Positions 1-6,771 are shown, counted from the stretch's first letter. The stretch is 13,286 nucleotides of DNA from JBMNOU01 sp050943215 (GCA_050943215.1 JBMNOU010000048.1:1-13286), one strand, 5' to 3'. Translations and numbers: made by a program. Notes: generated from the sequence alone by a model not told the origin.

Positions 1-242
1 ACTATTACAGATATAGAGTATACACAATAGGCCAGTATAGTAATTCGGGATATAATATGACGTACTTCAAAAGCAACTTTTAGCGAGACCGCCGTGTTTG
101 TGAACATCATTCTCAAAAAAGGTGTTGTAAACAGGTAAAAATTAATCAATATTATTCAGCCCGCTTTGTTTTTATCTTTCTTATAAGAACACCTCTGAAT
201 AGGCGGCAGCGTCAATGTTAAAAATAAGCCTGAGGTGCAAAC

Positions 243-590
243 ATGAAGAAATTTAAAAACGCTGCGGTTGGAGCTATCTCAGGGTTTATCGCGGGGCTGT
301 TCGGCTCGGGTGGCGGCGTAGCTGTTGTTGAGGGACTAGAAAGGGCGGGCACCGAGGAACGCAGGGCGCACGCAACGTCCATTGCCGTGATATTTCCGAT
401 ATCAGCCGTATCCGCAGTGCTGTACGGTGTCGGCGGATATGTTCCGCTGGCAGAGACGCTATACCTCTGCGGCGGTGCGATTGCCGGAGGGCTCGCGGGT
501 GCGTTTTTGTTAGGGCGTATAAAAACTCGGCTGCTAAACAATATTTTTACATTGCTGATGCTTGCTTCGGGCGTCTGGCTGCTGTTTTGA
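243..590 (+). CDS. Half-size TauE/SafE (TSUP) family membrane protein, first of a pair
   Basis: A 115-residue, very hydrophobic, glycine-rich protein. The segment GFIAGLFGSGGGVAVVEGL near the N-terminus resembles the glycine-rich first helix of the TauE/SafE (TSUP) anion-export family. About four membrane segments follow, ending in LLMLASGVWLLF. Usual family members have about 250 residues made of two related halves, so this is one half. The start at 243 is supported by GAGGTG at 232-237, five bases upstream. The stop overlaps the start of the next gene, which encodes a second half, so the two proteins are probably made together and may assemble as a heteromer. The substrate (sulfite, sulfonate, other organic anion) cannot be told from sequence. 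No convincing promoter was found in 1-242, and no other gene is visible there. Family assignment is by motif recognition only. Confidence 0.8.
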   Translation: MKKFKNAAVGAISGFIAGLFGSGGGVAVVEGLERAGTEERRAHATSIAVIFPISAVSAVLYGVGGYVPLAETLYLCGGAIAGGLAGAFLLGRIKTRLLNNIFTLLMLASGVWLLF

Positions 591-970
591 TGCTTTACGT
601 ATTATTGGGCGCACTGTTTGGCGTCGTGGGCGGTATGGGGCTGGGCGGCGGCATTGTATTGATACCCTGCCTGACGCTGTTTATGGCGGCATCACAGCAA
701 CAAGCACAGGGCATGACGTTGTTTGCTTACATCCCAATGGCGATATTCGCGCTGATTTCGCACATCCGCCAAAAAAACGTGCGGCTAAGGCCAACGCTGT
801 TTATTACCGCTTTTGGATGTGTAGGCGGCGTAGGCGGGTATTTTCTCGCGGCCGCGATTGAGTCGGACACGCTGAAAAAAGCGTTTGCTATTTTTCTGGT
901 TCTCGTTGCGCTGCTGCGCGTATTTAGGCAAGAGATTAAACCGAGGCTAAAAACAAAAAAGATGTACTAG
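590..970 (+). CDS. Half-size TauE/SafE (TSUP) family membrane protein, second of a pair
   Basis: A 126-residue hydrophobic protein starting at ATG 590, whose A is also the last base of the preceding stop codon (TGATG overlap); a TTG at 587 is a possible alternative start. The N-terminal segment FGVVGGMGLGGGIVLIPCL is the TSUP-type glycine-rich helix, followed by about three further membrane segments and a basic tail (RLKTKKMY). It parallels the upstream protein, as expected for the two repeats of a TSUP transporter encoded as separate genes. The overlap implies translational coupling. No intrinsic terminator is visible after the stop; the next transcription unit starts from its own promoter at 993-1020. 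Likely an inner-membrane anion exporter subunit; substrate unknown. Confidence 0.8.
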   Translation: MLYVLLGALFGVVGGMGLGGGIVLIPCLTLFMAASQQQAQGMTLFAYIPMAIFALISHIRQKNVRLRPTLFITAFGCVGGVGGYFLAAAIESDTLKKAFAIFLVLVALLRVFRQEIKPRLKTKKMY

Positions 971-992
971 CGAATCGCCTATAAATTATCTA

Positions 993-1020
993 TTGACAGG
1001 CAATAGCGGCATGTTATAAT
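993..1020 (+). promoter_or_regulatory. Sigma-A promoter of the T-box leader
   Basis: TTGACA at 993-998 and TATAAT at 1015-1020, both perfect matches to the vegetative consensus, separated by 16 bases. Transcription would begin near 1027, just before stem I of the T-box leader. This is the strongest promoter by eye in the window. Confidence 0.88.
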
Positions 1021-1026
1021 AAACAA

Positions 1027-1285
1027 TAATCATGTAAAAGGCTGTGAATGGGATACGCTTCATCCGCAAAACGCGTAAAGAGAGCCGTCGGTAGGTGTGA
1101 GACGGACGCGGGCGGAATGCAAAACTCACCCGGGAGCTGCAAGGCTGAACAAAGTAAGCTTTGACGAGTGCCTTATGCGTTAGTTAAGGAAGGGCTTTTT
1201 TGCCCTGTTGAGCTGGCGGCGTTTTGCCGCAAGCAGAGTGGTACCGCGAACCTTTCGTCTCTGTAACGGACGAAGGGTTTTTTTA
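1027..1285 (+). promoter_or_regulatory. T-box leader (tRNA-sensing riboswitch), probable leucine specifier
   Basis: The conserved T-box element AGAGTGGTACCGCG lies at 1235-1248. The bulge TGGT (1239-1242) would pair with an uncharged tRNA ending in discriminator A. Upstream, stem I shows the AGAGAGCC and GGTAGGTGTGA apical motifs (1080-1100), with helices CGCGT/ACGCG and CCGC/GCGG. The 3' side of stem I reads ACTCACCCGGGAGCTGC at 1124-1140. By alignment from memory with known leaders (specifier, then A, then the GGAG segment), the specifier is CTC at 1125-1127, a leucine codon; tRNA-Leu has discriminator A, which fits. The linker AGTAAGC and the GCGTTA segment are also present. Two hairpins (1191-1206 and 1212-1234) precede the antiterminator. 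The leader ends in a terminator and would switch on the downstream acyl-CoA synthetase when tRNA-Leu is uncharged. The class is secure; the amino acid is an inference. Confidence 0.93.
1249..1284 (+). terminator. T-box-regulated intrinsic terminator
   Basis: An 11-bp stem pairs 1249-1259 with 1269-1279, with a 9-base loop and a run of seven T at 1278-1284. It begins immediately after the T-box core, so antiterminator and terminator compete in the usual way. Confidence 0.92.
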
Positions 1286-1368
1286 TATCAATAAAAAAGC
1301 AATATACGCTGCGGCAAAGATTTTTGTTGTTGCTGGGCTGAAGGTTTTCAAGGCGAATGGAGGAGACT

Positions 1369-3033
1369 ATGCCAGAATTTATTAATATGACAATCGGAGA
1401 TCTGCTGGATTCAAAAGCAAAAGCTTATCCTGATAAAGATGCGCTGATACATCCTTATGAAGGTGTGAGGTATTCAACAGCGCAGTTTAAGGCGGTGTGC
1501 GACCGTGCTGCACGTGGGTTGATAGCGCTTGGAGTCAAAAAAGGCGACCATGTCGCGATTTGGGCAACGAATTATCCGCATTGGGTGATATCATTATTTG
1601 CGACGGCCAAGATTGGCGCAGTATTGGTCACCGTCAATACTAACTACAAGAAATTTGAATTAGAATATCTGCTTAAACAATCGGATTCTATGACTCTGAT
1701 TATGACGGGTGGTATAAAAGATAACGACTACGTCGATCATATCTATTCGATCTGTCCGGAACTTGCTAAATGCCCGCCCGGCAGGCTTAAAAGTAAAAAG
1801 CTGCCCTATCTGAAAAACGTTATCTTCCTTGACAGCAATAGCCATCCGGGCATGCTACACTGGAGCGATTTGGAAGACGCTGCCGACAGCGTCAGTGAAG
1901 AAGAGCGTATAAAGCGCCAGAAAGACACGAATCCACACGACGTGATCAACATGATGTATACTTCCGGTACGACGGGATTCCCCAAAGGCGTAATGCTGAC
2001 ACACTATAACCTGGTCAACAACGGTAAGACCATAGGTGCATATATGCGTTTTTCCGAAAAAGATAGGCTGTGTATTCCCGTACCGCTTTTCCATTGTTTT
2101 GGCTGCGTGCTGGGTGTTATGGCGGCGGTTACCAACGATACGGCGATGGTCATACTCGACCATTTCAATCCTGAAAAGGTTATGAACGCGATCGATACCG
2201 AGAAATGCACTGCCGTTCACGGTGTGCCCACGATGTTCATCGCAATGCTTGGCCACAAGGATTTCGGCAAATACGATTTTTCTTCTCTGCGGACGGGTAT
2301 TATGGCAGGGTCTCCGTGTCCGACGGAAGTGATGAAGGTGGTAGTCGAGCGCATGGGCGCAAAGGAGATTACGATTGTCTACGGTCAGACGGAATCTTCC
2401 CCTGGTATCACACAGACAAAAACGGATGACCCGCTGGAGCTGAGGGTTTCTACAGTCGGCCGCGCGTATCCCAACGTTGAAGCAAAGATCATAAATCCAG
2501 AGACGGGTGCCGATGTGTCTCCCGGGGTTATCGGGGAGATCGTGACAAGAGGATATCATGTGATGAAGGGTTATTACAAGATGCCCGAGGCAACGGCTCA
2601 GGTTATCGACAATGATGGCTGGCTTCACACCGGCGATCTTGGCGTAATGGATGAAAACGGTTATTATAAAATTACCGGCAGACTGAAAGATATGATCATC
2701 CGCGGCGGCGAAAACATCTATCCGCGTGAGATCGAAGAGTATCTTTATACGCATCCGAATATAAAGGATGTACAGGTTGTTGGCGTACCGGATGTCAAAT
2801 ACGGCGAAGAAGTGCTTGCGTGCGTGATTCTCAATGACGGCGTAAACGAAACGGAAGAGAGCATCATCACATTTGTCAAAAAGGGGTTGTCAAAGTTTAA
2901 AGCGCCGCGCTATGTGCGGTTTATCGACGCGTTCCCGATGACAGCCAGCGGCAAAATACAAAAGTATAAGCTTCGCGAATGGGCGGTAGCCGAGCTTAAT
3001 CTAGAAGACGTTGCCAATATCGAAACGGCGTAG
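1369..3033 (+). CDS. AMP-forming acyl-CoA synthetase (fatty-acid-CoA ligase family)
   Basis: A 554-residue member of the ANL adenylate-forming superfamily. It activates a carboxylic acid with ATP to an acyl-AMP and transfers it to CoA. Visible motifs in order: P-loop-like YTSGTTGFPKG from residue 197, YGQTESSPG, HTGDLG, the hinge GRLKDMIIRGGENIYPREIEE region, and the C-terminal TASGKIQKYKLRE with the catalytic Lys at about 529. Length fits full acyl-CoA synthetases. ATG 1369 is chosen because GGAGGAG (1359-1365) sits five bases before it; the upstream ATG 1357 overlaps that site. The gene lies 84 bases after the T-box terminator with no separate promoter seen, so it should be under tRNA control. 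Overall appearance is closest to medium/long-chain FadD/YngI-like enzymes, but chain length cannot be read here. A leucine-responsive leader would suit a short branched acid such as isovalerate; that is inference. Confidence 0.92.
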   Translation: MPEFINMTIGDLLDSKAKAYPDKDALIHPYEGVRYSTAQFKAVCDRAARGLIALGVKKGDHVAIWATNYPHWVISLFATAKIGAVLVTVNTNYKKFELEYLLKQSDSMTLIMTGGIKDNDYVDHIYSICPELAKCPPGRLKSKKLPYLKNVIFLDSNSHPGMLHWSDLEDAADSVSEEERIKRQKDTNPHDVINMMYTSGTTGFPKGVMLTHYNLVNNGKTIGAYMRFSEKDRLCIPVPLFHCFGCVLGVMAAVTNDTAMVILDHFNPEKVMNAIDTEKCTAVHGVPTMFIAMLGHKDFGKYDFSSLRTGIMAGSPCPTEVMKVVVERMGAKEITIVYGQTESSPGITQTKTDDPLELRVSTVGRAYPNVEAKIINPETGADVSPGVIGEIVTRGYHVMKGYYKMPEATAQVIDNDGWLHTGDLGVMDENGYYKITGRLKDMIIRGGENIYPREIEEYLYTHPNIKDVQVVGVPDVKYGEEVLACVILNDGVNETEESIITFVKKGLSKFKAPRYVRFIDAFPMTASGKIQKYKLREWAVAELNLEDVANIETA

Positions 3034-3044
3034 CGACGCTAATA

Positions 3045-3087
3045 ACCAAGGCCTCTGTGCTGCTGGCACAGGGGCCTTGGTTTTTTT
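3045..3087 (+). terminator. Strong intrinsic terminator after the acyl-CoA synthetase gene
   Basis: A 16-bp stem (3045-3060 with 3066-3081, one G-T pair) with a five-base loop, followed by a T run through 3087. It closes the T-box transcription unit 11 bases after the stop codon. Confidence 0.95.
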
Positions 3088-3189
3088 GGTATAAGTATAA
3101 AATTATATATGGATACTGTCACACTTTTGTGTTTAGTGAGTAGTATATATTATCAGTGACAATATCTAATATTAAGAGGAGAGATATCA

Positions 3190-3465
3190 ATGGGTGAATT
3201 AAATTTTGAGAGACTGAAATCTGATATCCTTGCTGAGGTGAAAGCCGAAATTGAAGCGGAGCTGGAAGCGGAGTATAGCGCCCAGAAACAATTCAACAAA
3301 CAGATAAACTATAACGTGCTGTCTCAAAAGCAGTATCAGGGACAAATAGCAGATGCGGACACCGAAAGCGAAGCAGAGTTAAAGAGCGAGGTAAAATCTG
3401 AAAATATTGCAAAAGCTGAGAGCGAGTCGGATACAACCCCCCGCAAAGGGAAATCTTTCGCGTAA
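3190..3465 (+). CDS. Small acidic charged protein of unknown function
   Basis: A 91-residue protein, not recognised. Residues about 5-35 are rich in Glu, Lys and Ala (LAEVKAEIEAELEAEY) and look like a charged amphipathic or coiled-coil helix. The middle is rich in Gln and Asn, and the C-terminal third again has E/K/S-rich repeats such as ESEAELKSEVKSE before a basic end, PRKGKSFA. There is no signal peptide, membrane segment or cysteine. Start ATG 3190 has a good ribosome site (AGAGGAG, 3175-3181). The gene follows a strong terminator, so it needs its own promoter. The AT-rich stretch 3120-3155 is the likely place but no clean -35/-10 pair was found. The next gene begins about 50 bases downstream in the same direction, so the two probably form an operon. 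Low-complexity composition makes homology hard to judge. Confidence 0.72.
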   Translation: MGELNFERLKSDILAEVKAEIEAELEAEYSAQKQFNKQINYNVLSQKQYQGQIADADTESEAELKSEVKSENIAKAESESDTTPRKGKSFA

Positions 3466-3513
3466 TCAATTATAGTATGACTACACCGCTAATAGATAAC
3501 GGGAGTGTTGGAT

Positions 3514-4005
3514 ATGCACGAAATGCCCGAAAAAACAGATCAGGATATGCCGGATAAGATTCCAGAATTGCCCAAAAACACCAAAGATAAAAATAGAGAA
3601 AACAAGCCGCTGATTGAAAAAGACGATATCCAGTATAATGCGCAGGATTTGGATCAGCAACAAAGGATGAATATGAATCCGGTGCAATCAAACACACAGA
3701 ACCTTCATATATACGTCAGCGATACCAAGGATTATTCGGGGAAAATTACCGGTATCACCTATCTTGGCAAAACAAAAGAGATCGTTGCCAATGCGGCTGT
3801 ATATTTGTTTTTTGGCAATGACAGCAAGCATCCGGTATGCAAAACGCATTCGGATTATCGGGGCTGCTTTTCGATAGAGGAGCTGCCGCCCGGATATTAC
3901 AACTTGTTTGCGCACTGCGGGGAGCGCCTTCGATATGAGGCATATTCCATTAAGGTATTGCCATGTCAGAATGTGCACCAATCGGTACTATTAAAGCCAT
4001 ATTAA
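3514..4005 (+). CDS. Protein with C-terminal carboxypeptidase-regulatory-like beta domain
   Basis: A 163-residue protein. The N-terminal half (about residues 1-75) is polar, rich in Asp, Lys, Asn and Gln, and probably disordered. From about residue 80 it contains a compact beta domain: ITGITYLGK, then VANAAVYLFFG, then SDYRGCFSIEELPPGYYNLFAHC and a final beta strand. The order G-x-V, 'D-x-x-G-x-F-x-I-x-x-L-P-P-G-x-Y' is typical of carboxypeptidase-regulatory / Cna-B-like domains. There is no signal peptide or sorting signal, which is odd because such domains are often extracellular; it may act in the cytosol or as a coat-like structural protein. ATG 3514 is chosen because GGGAG (3501-3505) lies eight bases upstream. 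It probably shares a transcript with the small charged protein upstream. Function unknown. Confidence 0.75.
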   Translation: MHEMPEKTDQDMPDKIPELPKNTKDKNRENKPLIEKDDIQYNAQDLDQQQRMNMNPVQSNTQNLHIYVSDTKDYSGKITGITYLGKTKEIVANAAVYLFFGNDSKHPVCKTHSDYRGCFSIEELPPGYYNLFAHCGERLRYEAYSIKVLPCQNVHQSVLLKPY

Positions 4006-4066
4006 TAATACGGTTTTAGTCGCTGGCAGCTTAAAGATCAATAACCCTCCCAGGAATAAATGCGCT

Positions 4067-4098
4067 TCCCCCTTCATAATTATGATTTTGAAGGGGGA
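4067..4098 (+). promoter_or_regulatory. Hairpin burying the ribosome binding site of the 4106 gene
   Basis: A perfect 10-bp stem pairs 4067-4076 with 4089-4098 around a 12-base loop. The 3' arm contains AAGGGGG, the Shine-Dalgarno site for ATG 4106. T-rich sequence (TTTTATT) follows, so it may also act as a weak terminator for the preceding operon. Either role gives low translation of, or reduced read-through into, the membrane protein gene. Confidence 0.65.
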
Positions 4099-4105
4099 TT
4101 TTATT

Positions 4106-4594
4106 ATGTCAAACGCTGCAACGAAAAGTATGAATCAGTCAAAAGGCATCCAAAAGACGTCTTTTGCAACCTTTCTGAAATGCGCACTTAAGGGGACGCT
4201 TGTATCTATGGTCTTTACGATTGCCGTAATACTCCTTTTTGCGCTGATTATTAAGGAGACGGGGCTCTCTGACGGGGTGATCTCACCGGTCAACCAGATC
4301 ATCAAGATCGCCGGTATTATTGCCGCATCGTATTTTGCCATCAAGGGGCTGACCGAAAAGCAGTGGATTTGCGGAGCCCTCGCGGGGATTATGTATATGC
4401 TTTTAAGCTACCTGATATTCTCGCTGATTGAAGGTGTGTTCGGTAATGTTGCACTGCTTTTCTCGGATATGCTGATGGGTCTGCTGATCGGCATGGTGTT
4501 TGCAATTATTGCGGCGAACTTTTTAGGAAGGACCAGAAAAGCCGCCAAGATGGCCAAAAAGATCCCGAAGACCAAACGGATTAAAAAGATTTGA
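4106..4594 (+). CDS. TIGR04086-type small membrane protein
   Basis: A 162-residue integral membrane protein with about four membrane helices (residues roughly 28-49, 64-81, 86-109, 115-140), a Ser/Lys/Gln-rich cytosolic N-terminus and a strongly basic C-terminal tail (RTRKAAKMAKKIPKTKRIKKI). Length, four-helix layout and position directly before a SCIFF gene match the clostridial TIGR04086 (YrzE-like) family, as recalled from family knowledge; its biochemical function is not established. ATG 4106 is chosen over an upstream in-frame ATG at 4082 because AAGGGGG (4091-4097) sits eight bases before it, and because 4082 falls in the hairpin loop. No promoter of its own was seen, and its ribosome site lies in a hairpin. 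The following SCIFF gene has a separate promoter, so co-occurrence rather than a shared transcript links them. Confidence 0.8.
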   Translation: MSNAATKSMNQSKGIQKTSFATFLKCALKGTLVSMVFTIAVILLFALIIKETGLSDGVISPVNQIIKIAGIIAASYFAIKGLTEKQWICGALAGIMYMLLSYLIFSLIEGVFGNVALLFSDMLMGLLIGMVFAIIAANFLGRTRKAAKMAKKIPKTKRIKKI

Positions 4595-4617
4595 AAACCA
4601 AGCGAAAAAATAAAGAG

Positions 4618-4646
4618 TTGCAAAAAGGTGCGGGCCATTATATAAT
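4618..4646 (+). promoter_or_regulatory. Promoter of the SCIFF gene
   Basis: TTGCAA at 4618-4623 and a perfect TATAAT at 4641-4646 with 17-base spacing. Transcription would begin near 4653, about 33 bases before the SCIFF start codon. Confidence 0.82.
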
Positions 4647-4685
4647 CTTAAGCGATCCAGTAGCGAAAGATTATGGAGGTTAAGC

Positions 4686-4829
4686 ATGAAGCATATCAAA
4701 ACGGTTGTTAAGGGAAGCCTTAAGGGCAAGAGAGAAAAGACCGGATGCGGAGAGTGCCAAACGTCCTGTCAGTCGGCTTGCAAAACATCTTGCACACTTG
4801 CAAACCAGAGGTGCGAGAAAAAGCGTTAG
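4686..4829 (+). CDS. scfA: SCIFF ribosomal peptide precursor (six Cys in forty-five residues)
   Basis: A 47-residue peptide beginning MKHIKTVVKGSLKGKREKTG and continuing with the Cys-rich core CGECQTSCQSACKTSC; the six cysteines are at 21, 24, 28, 32, 36 and 43. This is the SCIFF family, a nearly universal clostridial peptide whose Cys residues are joined by a radical SAM enzyme to acceptor residues, forming thioether (sactionine-type) bridges; the Thr residues between the Cys are the likely acceptors. The peptide's cellular role is not established. The start has GGAGG (4675-4679) six bases upstream and a clear promoter at 4618-4646. Its maturase follows 100 bases downstream beyond a hairpin terminator. 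No transporter or protease gene is adjacent, so the product may stay intracellular. Identification is by near-exact recall of the family consensus. Confidence 0.96.
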   Translation: MKHIKTVVKGSLKGKREKTGCGECQTSCQSACKTSCTLANQRCEKKR

Positions 4830-4888
4830 CAACATTGGCAGGGCGCGCGTATTTTGGCGCATTTATATAACGATTATACAAAAACGCG

Positions 4889-4917
4889 GCGACCGATTCG
4901 TCGCTTTTTTGTTTTTT
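4889..4917 (+). terminator. Intrinsic terminator between SCIFF precursor and maturase
   Basis: GCGAC (4889-4893) pairs with GTCGC (4900-4904) around a six-base loop, followed by six T, one G and six T (4905-4917). It ends right before the maturase ribosome site (AAGGAG, 4918-4923). The five-base-pair stem is short, so read-through is likely. This is the expected way to make much peptide and little enzyme from one promoter. Confidence 0.75.
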
Positions 4918-4929
4918 AAGGAGCTATTT

Positions 4930-6258
4930 GTGGTACATACATTTATATACGGCGGAGAATATTTTGCGCTTGATGTCGAGTCGGGCAGCGTGCATGTTCT
5001 GGATAAGCCAGGATTTGAGGCGGTATCCCAGCTGGCTTTAGCGCAGGCGTCCGGAGAAAATTTTAAAATGGCGCTGTCTGAAATAAACGAGCATCTTGCG
5101 GATGAAATATTAAAGCTGATGGACGACGGAATGCTGTTTTCGGCGGCTGAAGAAGATACATCAAGGCCCCAAAGCGTGGTCAAGGCTATGTGCCTTCATC
5201 TTGCGCATGATTGCAACCTGGCCTGTGATTACTGCTTTGCAAAAGGCGGCGCGTTTGCGGGAAAAAGAGAGATGATGAGCGCAAAGATAGCAAAGGCGGC
5301 GATCGATTTTCTCGTAGAAGTTTCGGGTACGCGGCGCAACCTTGAAATCGATTTTTTCGGTGGAGAGCCTCTTTTAAACTTTGGTGTGCTGAAACAGACG
5401 GTGGATTATGCACAAAGCGTTGAGAGGGAGCTTCATAAGAATTTTCGGTTTACCGTGACTACAAACGGGTATCATCTAACGGACGAGATGATAAAATACC
5501 TTAACCGCTATATGAGCAACATCGTCGTCAGCATCGACGGAAGGCCGCATGTGCATGACGCGGTGCGCAAAACGGCAGGCGGCAAGGGAAGCTATCAAAG
5601 GGTCACGGACAACGCTAAAAATCTGCTGTTAGGCAGAAAAGGCGAGTATTACGTGCGGGGTACGTTTACCGCGGACAATCTTGATTTTTCCCGTGATGTG
5701 CTGCATATTGCCGACATGGGGTATTATGGCGTATCCATAGAGCCGGTGGTGACAACCGGCCCGCGTGCGATATGCGAACAGCATCTTGACACGGTATTCA
5801 AAGAATACGACGTGCTGGCTCAAGAATACGTGCGCAGGCGAAAGTTTGGCAACGGGTTTGCATTTTTTCATTTCATGGTCGACCTTGATGCGGGGCCGTG
5901 CCTTGCAAAGCGGATACGCGGCTGCGGGGCGGGCACCGAATACATAGCTGTTGCGCCTGGTGGGGATATATATCCGTGCCATCAGTTTGTGGGACGCAGA
6001 GAATATAAGATGGGCAGCGTGCTTGAAAAGACAATCAGCGAAAGTATTGCCAGCCGGTTTGACGCTTGCAACATTTATAATATAGAAAGCTGTAAAAACT
6101 GCTGGGCTAAATATTATTGCAGCGGCGGCTGCAGTGCGGCCAACGTTAACATTAACGGCGATATGATGAAGCCCTACGAGATTGGCTGTGCCATGCAGAG
6201 GAAACGCCTTGAGATTGCGATTGGCATAGCGGCAAAACAGCAGATGGAGGAGTTATGA
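4930..6258 (+). CDS. scfB: Radical SAM SCIFF peptide maturase (thioether-forming)
   Basis: A 442-residue radical SAM/SPASM enzyme. It installs thioether crosslinks in the SCIFF peptide encoded just upstream. The N-terminus (residues about 1-80, MVHTFIYGGEYFALDVESGS...) is the peptide-recognition-type domain typical of this maturase family. The radical SAM CxxxCxxC motif is Cys95-Cys99-Cys102 (DCNLACDYC), with the GGEP segment (FFGGEPLLNF) following. The C-terminal SPASM region carries the cysteines for extra iron-sulfur clusters: Cys324, 332, 350, 380, 388, 391, 397, 401 and 420, including YPCHQF and CKNCWAKYYCSGGC. GTG 4930 is chosen because AAGGAG (4918-4923) precedes it by six bases; the frame is open further upstream, but that stretch overlaps the SCIFF gene and terminator. 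Its stop overlaps the next gene's start by four bases. Confidence 0.95.
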   Translation: MVHTFIYGGEYFALDVESGSVHVLDKPGFEAVSQLALAQASGENFKMALSEINEHLADEILKLMDDGMLFSAAEEDTSRPQSVVKAMCLHLAHDCNLACDYCFAKGGAFAGKREMMSAKIAKAAIDFLVEVSGTRRNLEIDFFGGEPLLNFGVLKQTVDYAQSVERELHKNFRFTVTTNGYHLTDEMIKYLNRYMSNIVVSIDGRPHVHDAVRKTAGGKGSYQRVTDNAKNLLLGRKGEYYVRGTFTADNLDFSRDVLHIADMGYYGVSIEPVVTTGPRAICEQHLDTVFKEYDVLAQEYVRRRKFGNGFAFFHFMVDLDAGPCLAKRIRGCGAGTEYIAVAPGGDIYPCHQFVGRREYKMGSVLEKTISESIASRFDACNIYNIESCKNCWAKYYCSGGCSAANVNINGDMMKPYEIGCAMQRKRLEIAIGIAAKQQMEEL

Positions 6259-6770
6259 TACAGACAGTGGACGGGAAATATCCGGATAAACACAAATCGG
6301 CATACGTGCACCCAAGCGCAATTTTGGTAGGAGACGTCACGCTCGGGAAAGAATCGGGTATCTGGCCGTGCGCGGTGCTTCGGGGCGATATGGGAAGCAT
6401 AACGATCGGGGAAAAAACGAACATCCAGGACGGATGCGTACTGCACGCGACGGAGATTAAGCTGAGCGTGGGCAGCCAGGTGACTGTGGGGCACGGTGCG
6501 CTGCTGCACTCCTGTGATATCGGCGACCGCAGCGTAATCGGAATGGGAGCGATCATACTGGACGCCGCGAAAATTGGAGAAGACTGCATTATCGCAGCGG
6601 GTACAATAATCCCGGGCGGTAAAGTGATACCGCCGCGGAGTGTTGTTATGGGTAATCCGTATCAGATCGTAAGGGAAGTAACGCAGCAGGACATCGATGG
6701 CGCGGCAAAAAACTGCGAAGAATACTGTTTGCTGGCAAAAACGTATATCCGCACCGGAGATATACTGTAA
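6255..6770 (+). CDS. Gamma-carbonic-anhydrase-like hexapeptide-repeat protein
   Basis: A 171-residue left-handed beta-helix protein of the gamma-carbonic anhydrase / YrdA-PaaY family. Isoleucine- and valine-rich hexapeptide repeats run from about residue 18 to 125 (for example AILVGDVTLG, DRSVIGMGAII, DCIIAAGTIIPGG), and VMGNP near the end is typical of the family. The three expected metal-binding histidines are seen as His64 (VLHATE), His80 and His85 (VGHGALLHSC). A C-terminal helix packs against the helix. The length is normal. Family members bind zinc or similar metal; carbonic anhydrase activity varies among them and is not assured. The ATG overlaps the maturase stop (ATGA at 6255-6258), indicating translational coupling to the SCIFF maturase. 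It ends one base before the stop of the convergent GlpP gene, with no terminator between them. Confidence 0.92.
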   Translation: MIQTVDGKYPDKHKSAYVHPSAILVGDVTLGKESGIWPCAVLRGDMGSITIGEKTNIQDGCVLHATEIKLSVGSQVTVGHGALLHSCDIGDRSVIGMGAIILDAAKIGEDCIIAAGTIIPGGKVIPPRSVVMGNPYQIVREVTQQDIDGAAKNCEEYCLLAKTYIRTGDIL

Positions 6771-6771
6771 A

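Noticed and set aside
1191..1206. Hairpin AGGGC-T6-GCCCT in the T-box leader as an early terminator
   Set aside because: The T run is in the loop, not after the stem; it is probably a T-box internal stem.
1299..1311. ATATACGCTGCGG before the acyl-CoA synthetase, resembling the divIVA leader arm
   Set aside because: Only a short partial match and no paired partner nearby; likely chance.
1855..2754. Long minus-strand open frame (299 codons)
   Set aside because: It lies wholly inside the acyl-CoA synthetase gene, has low-complexity His/Arg-rich translation and no family resemblance.
4705..4929. Open in-frame extension of the SCIFF maturase upstream of GTG 4930
   Set aside because: It runs in another frame through the SCIFF gene and the terminator; the ribosome site at 4918-4923 and the family N-terminus fix the start at 4930.
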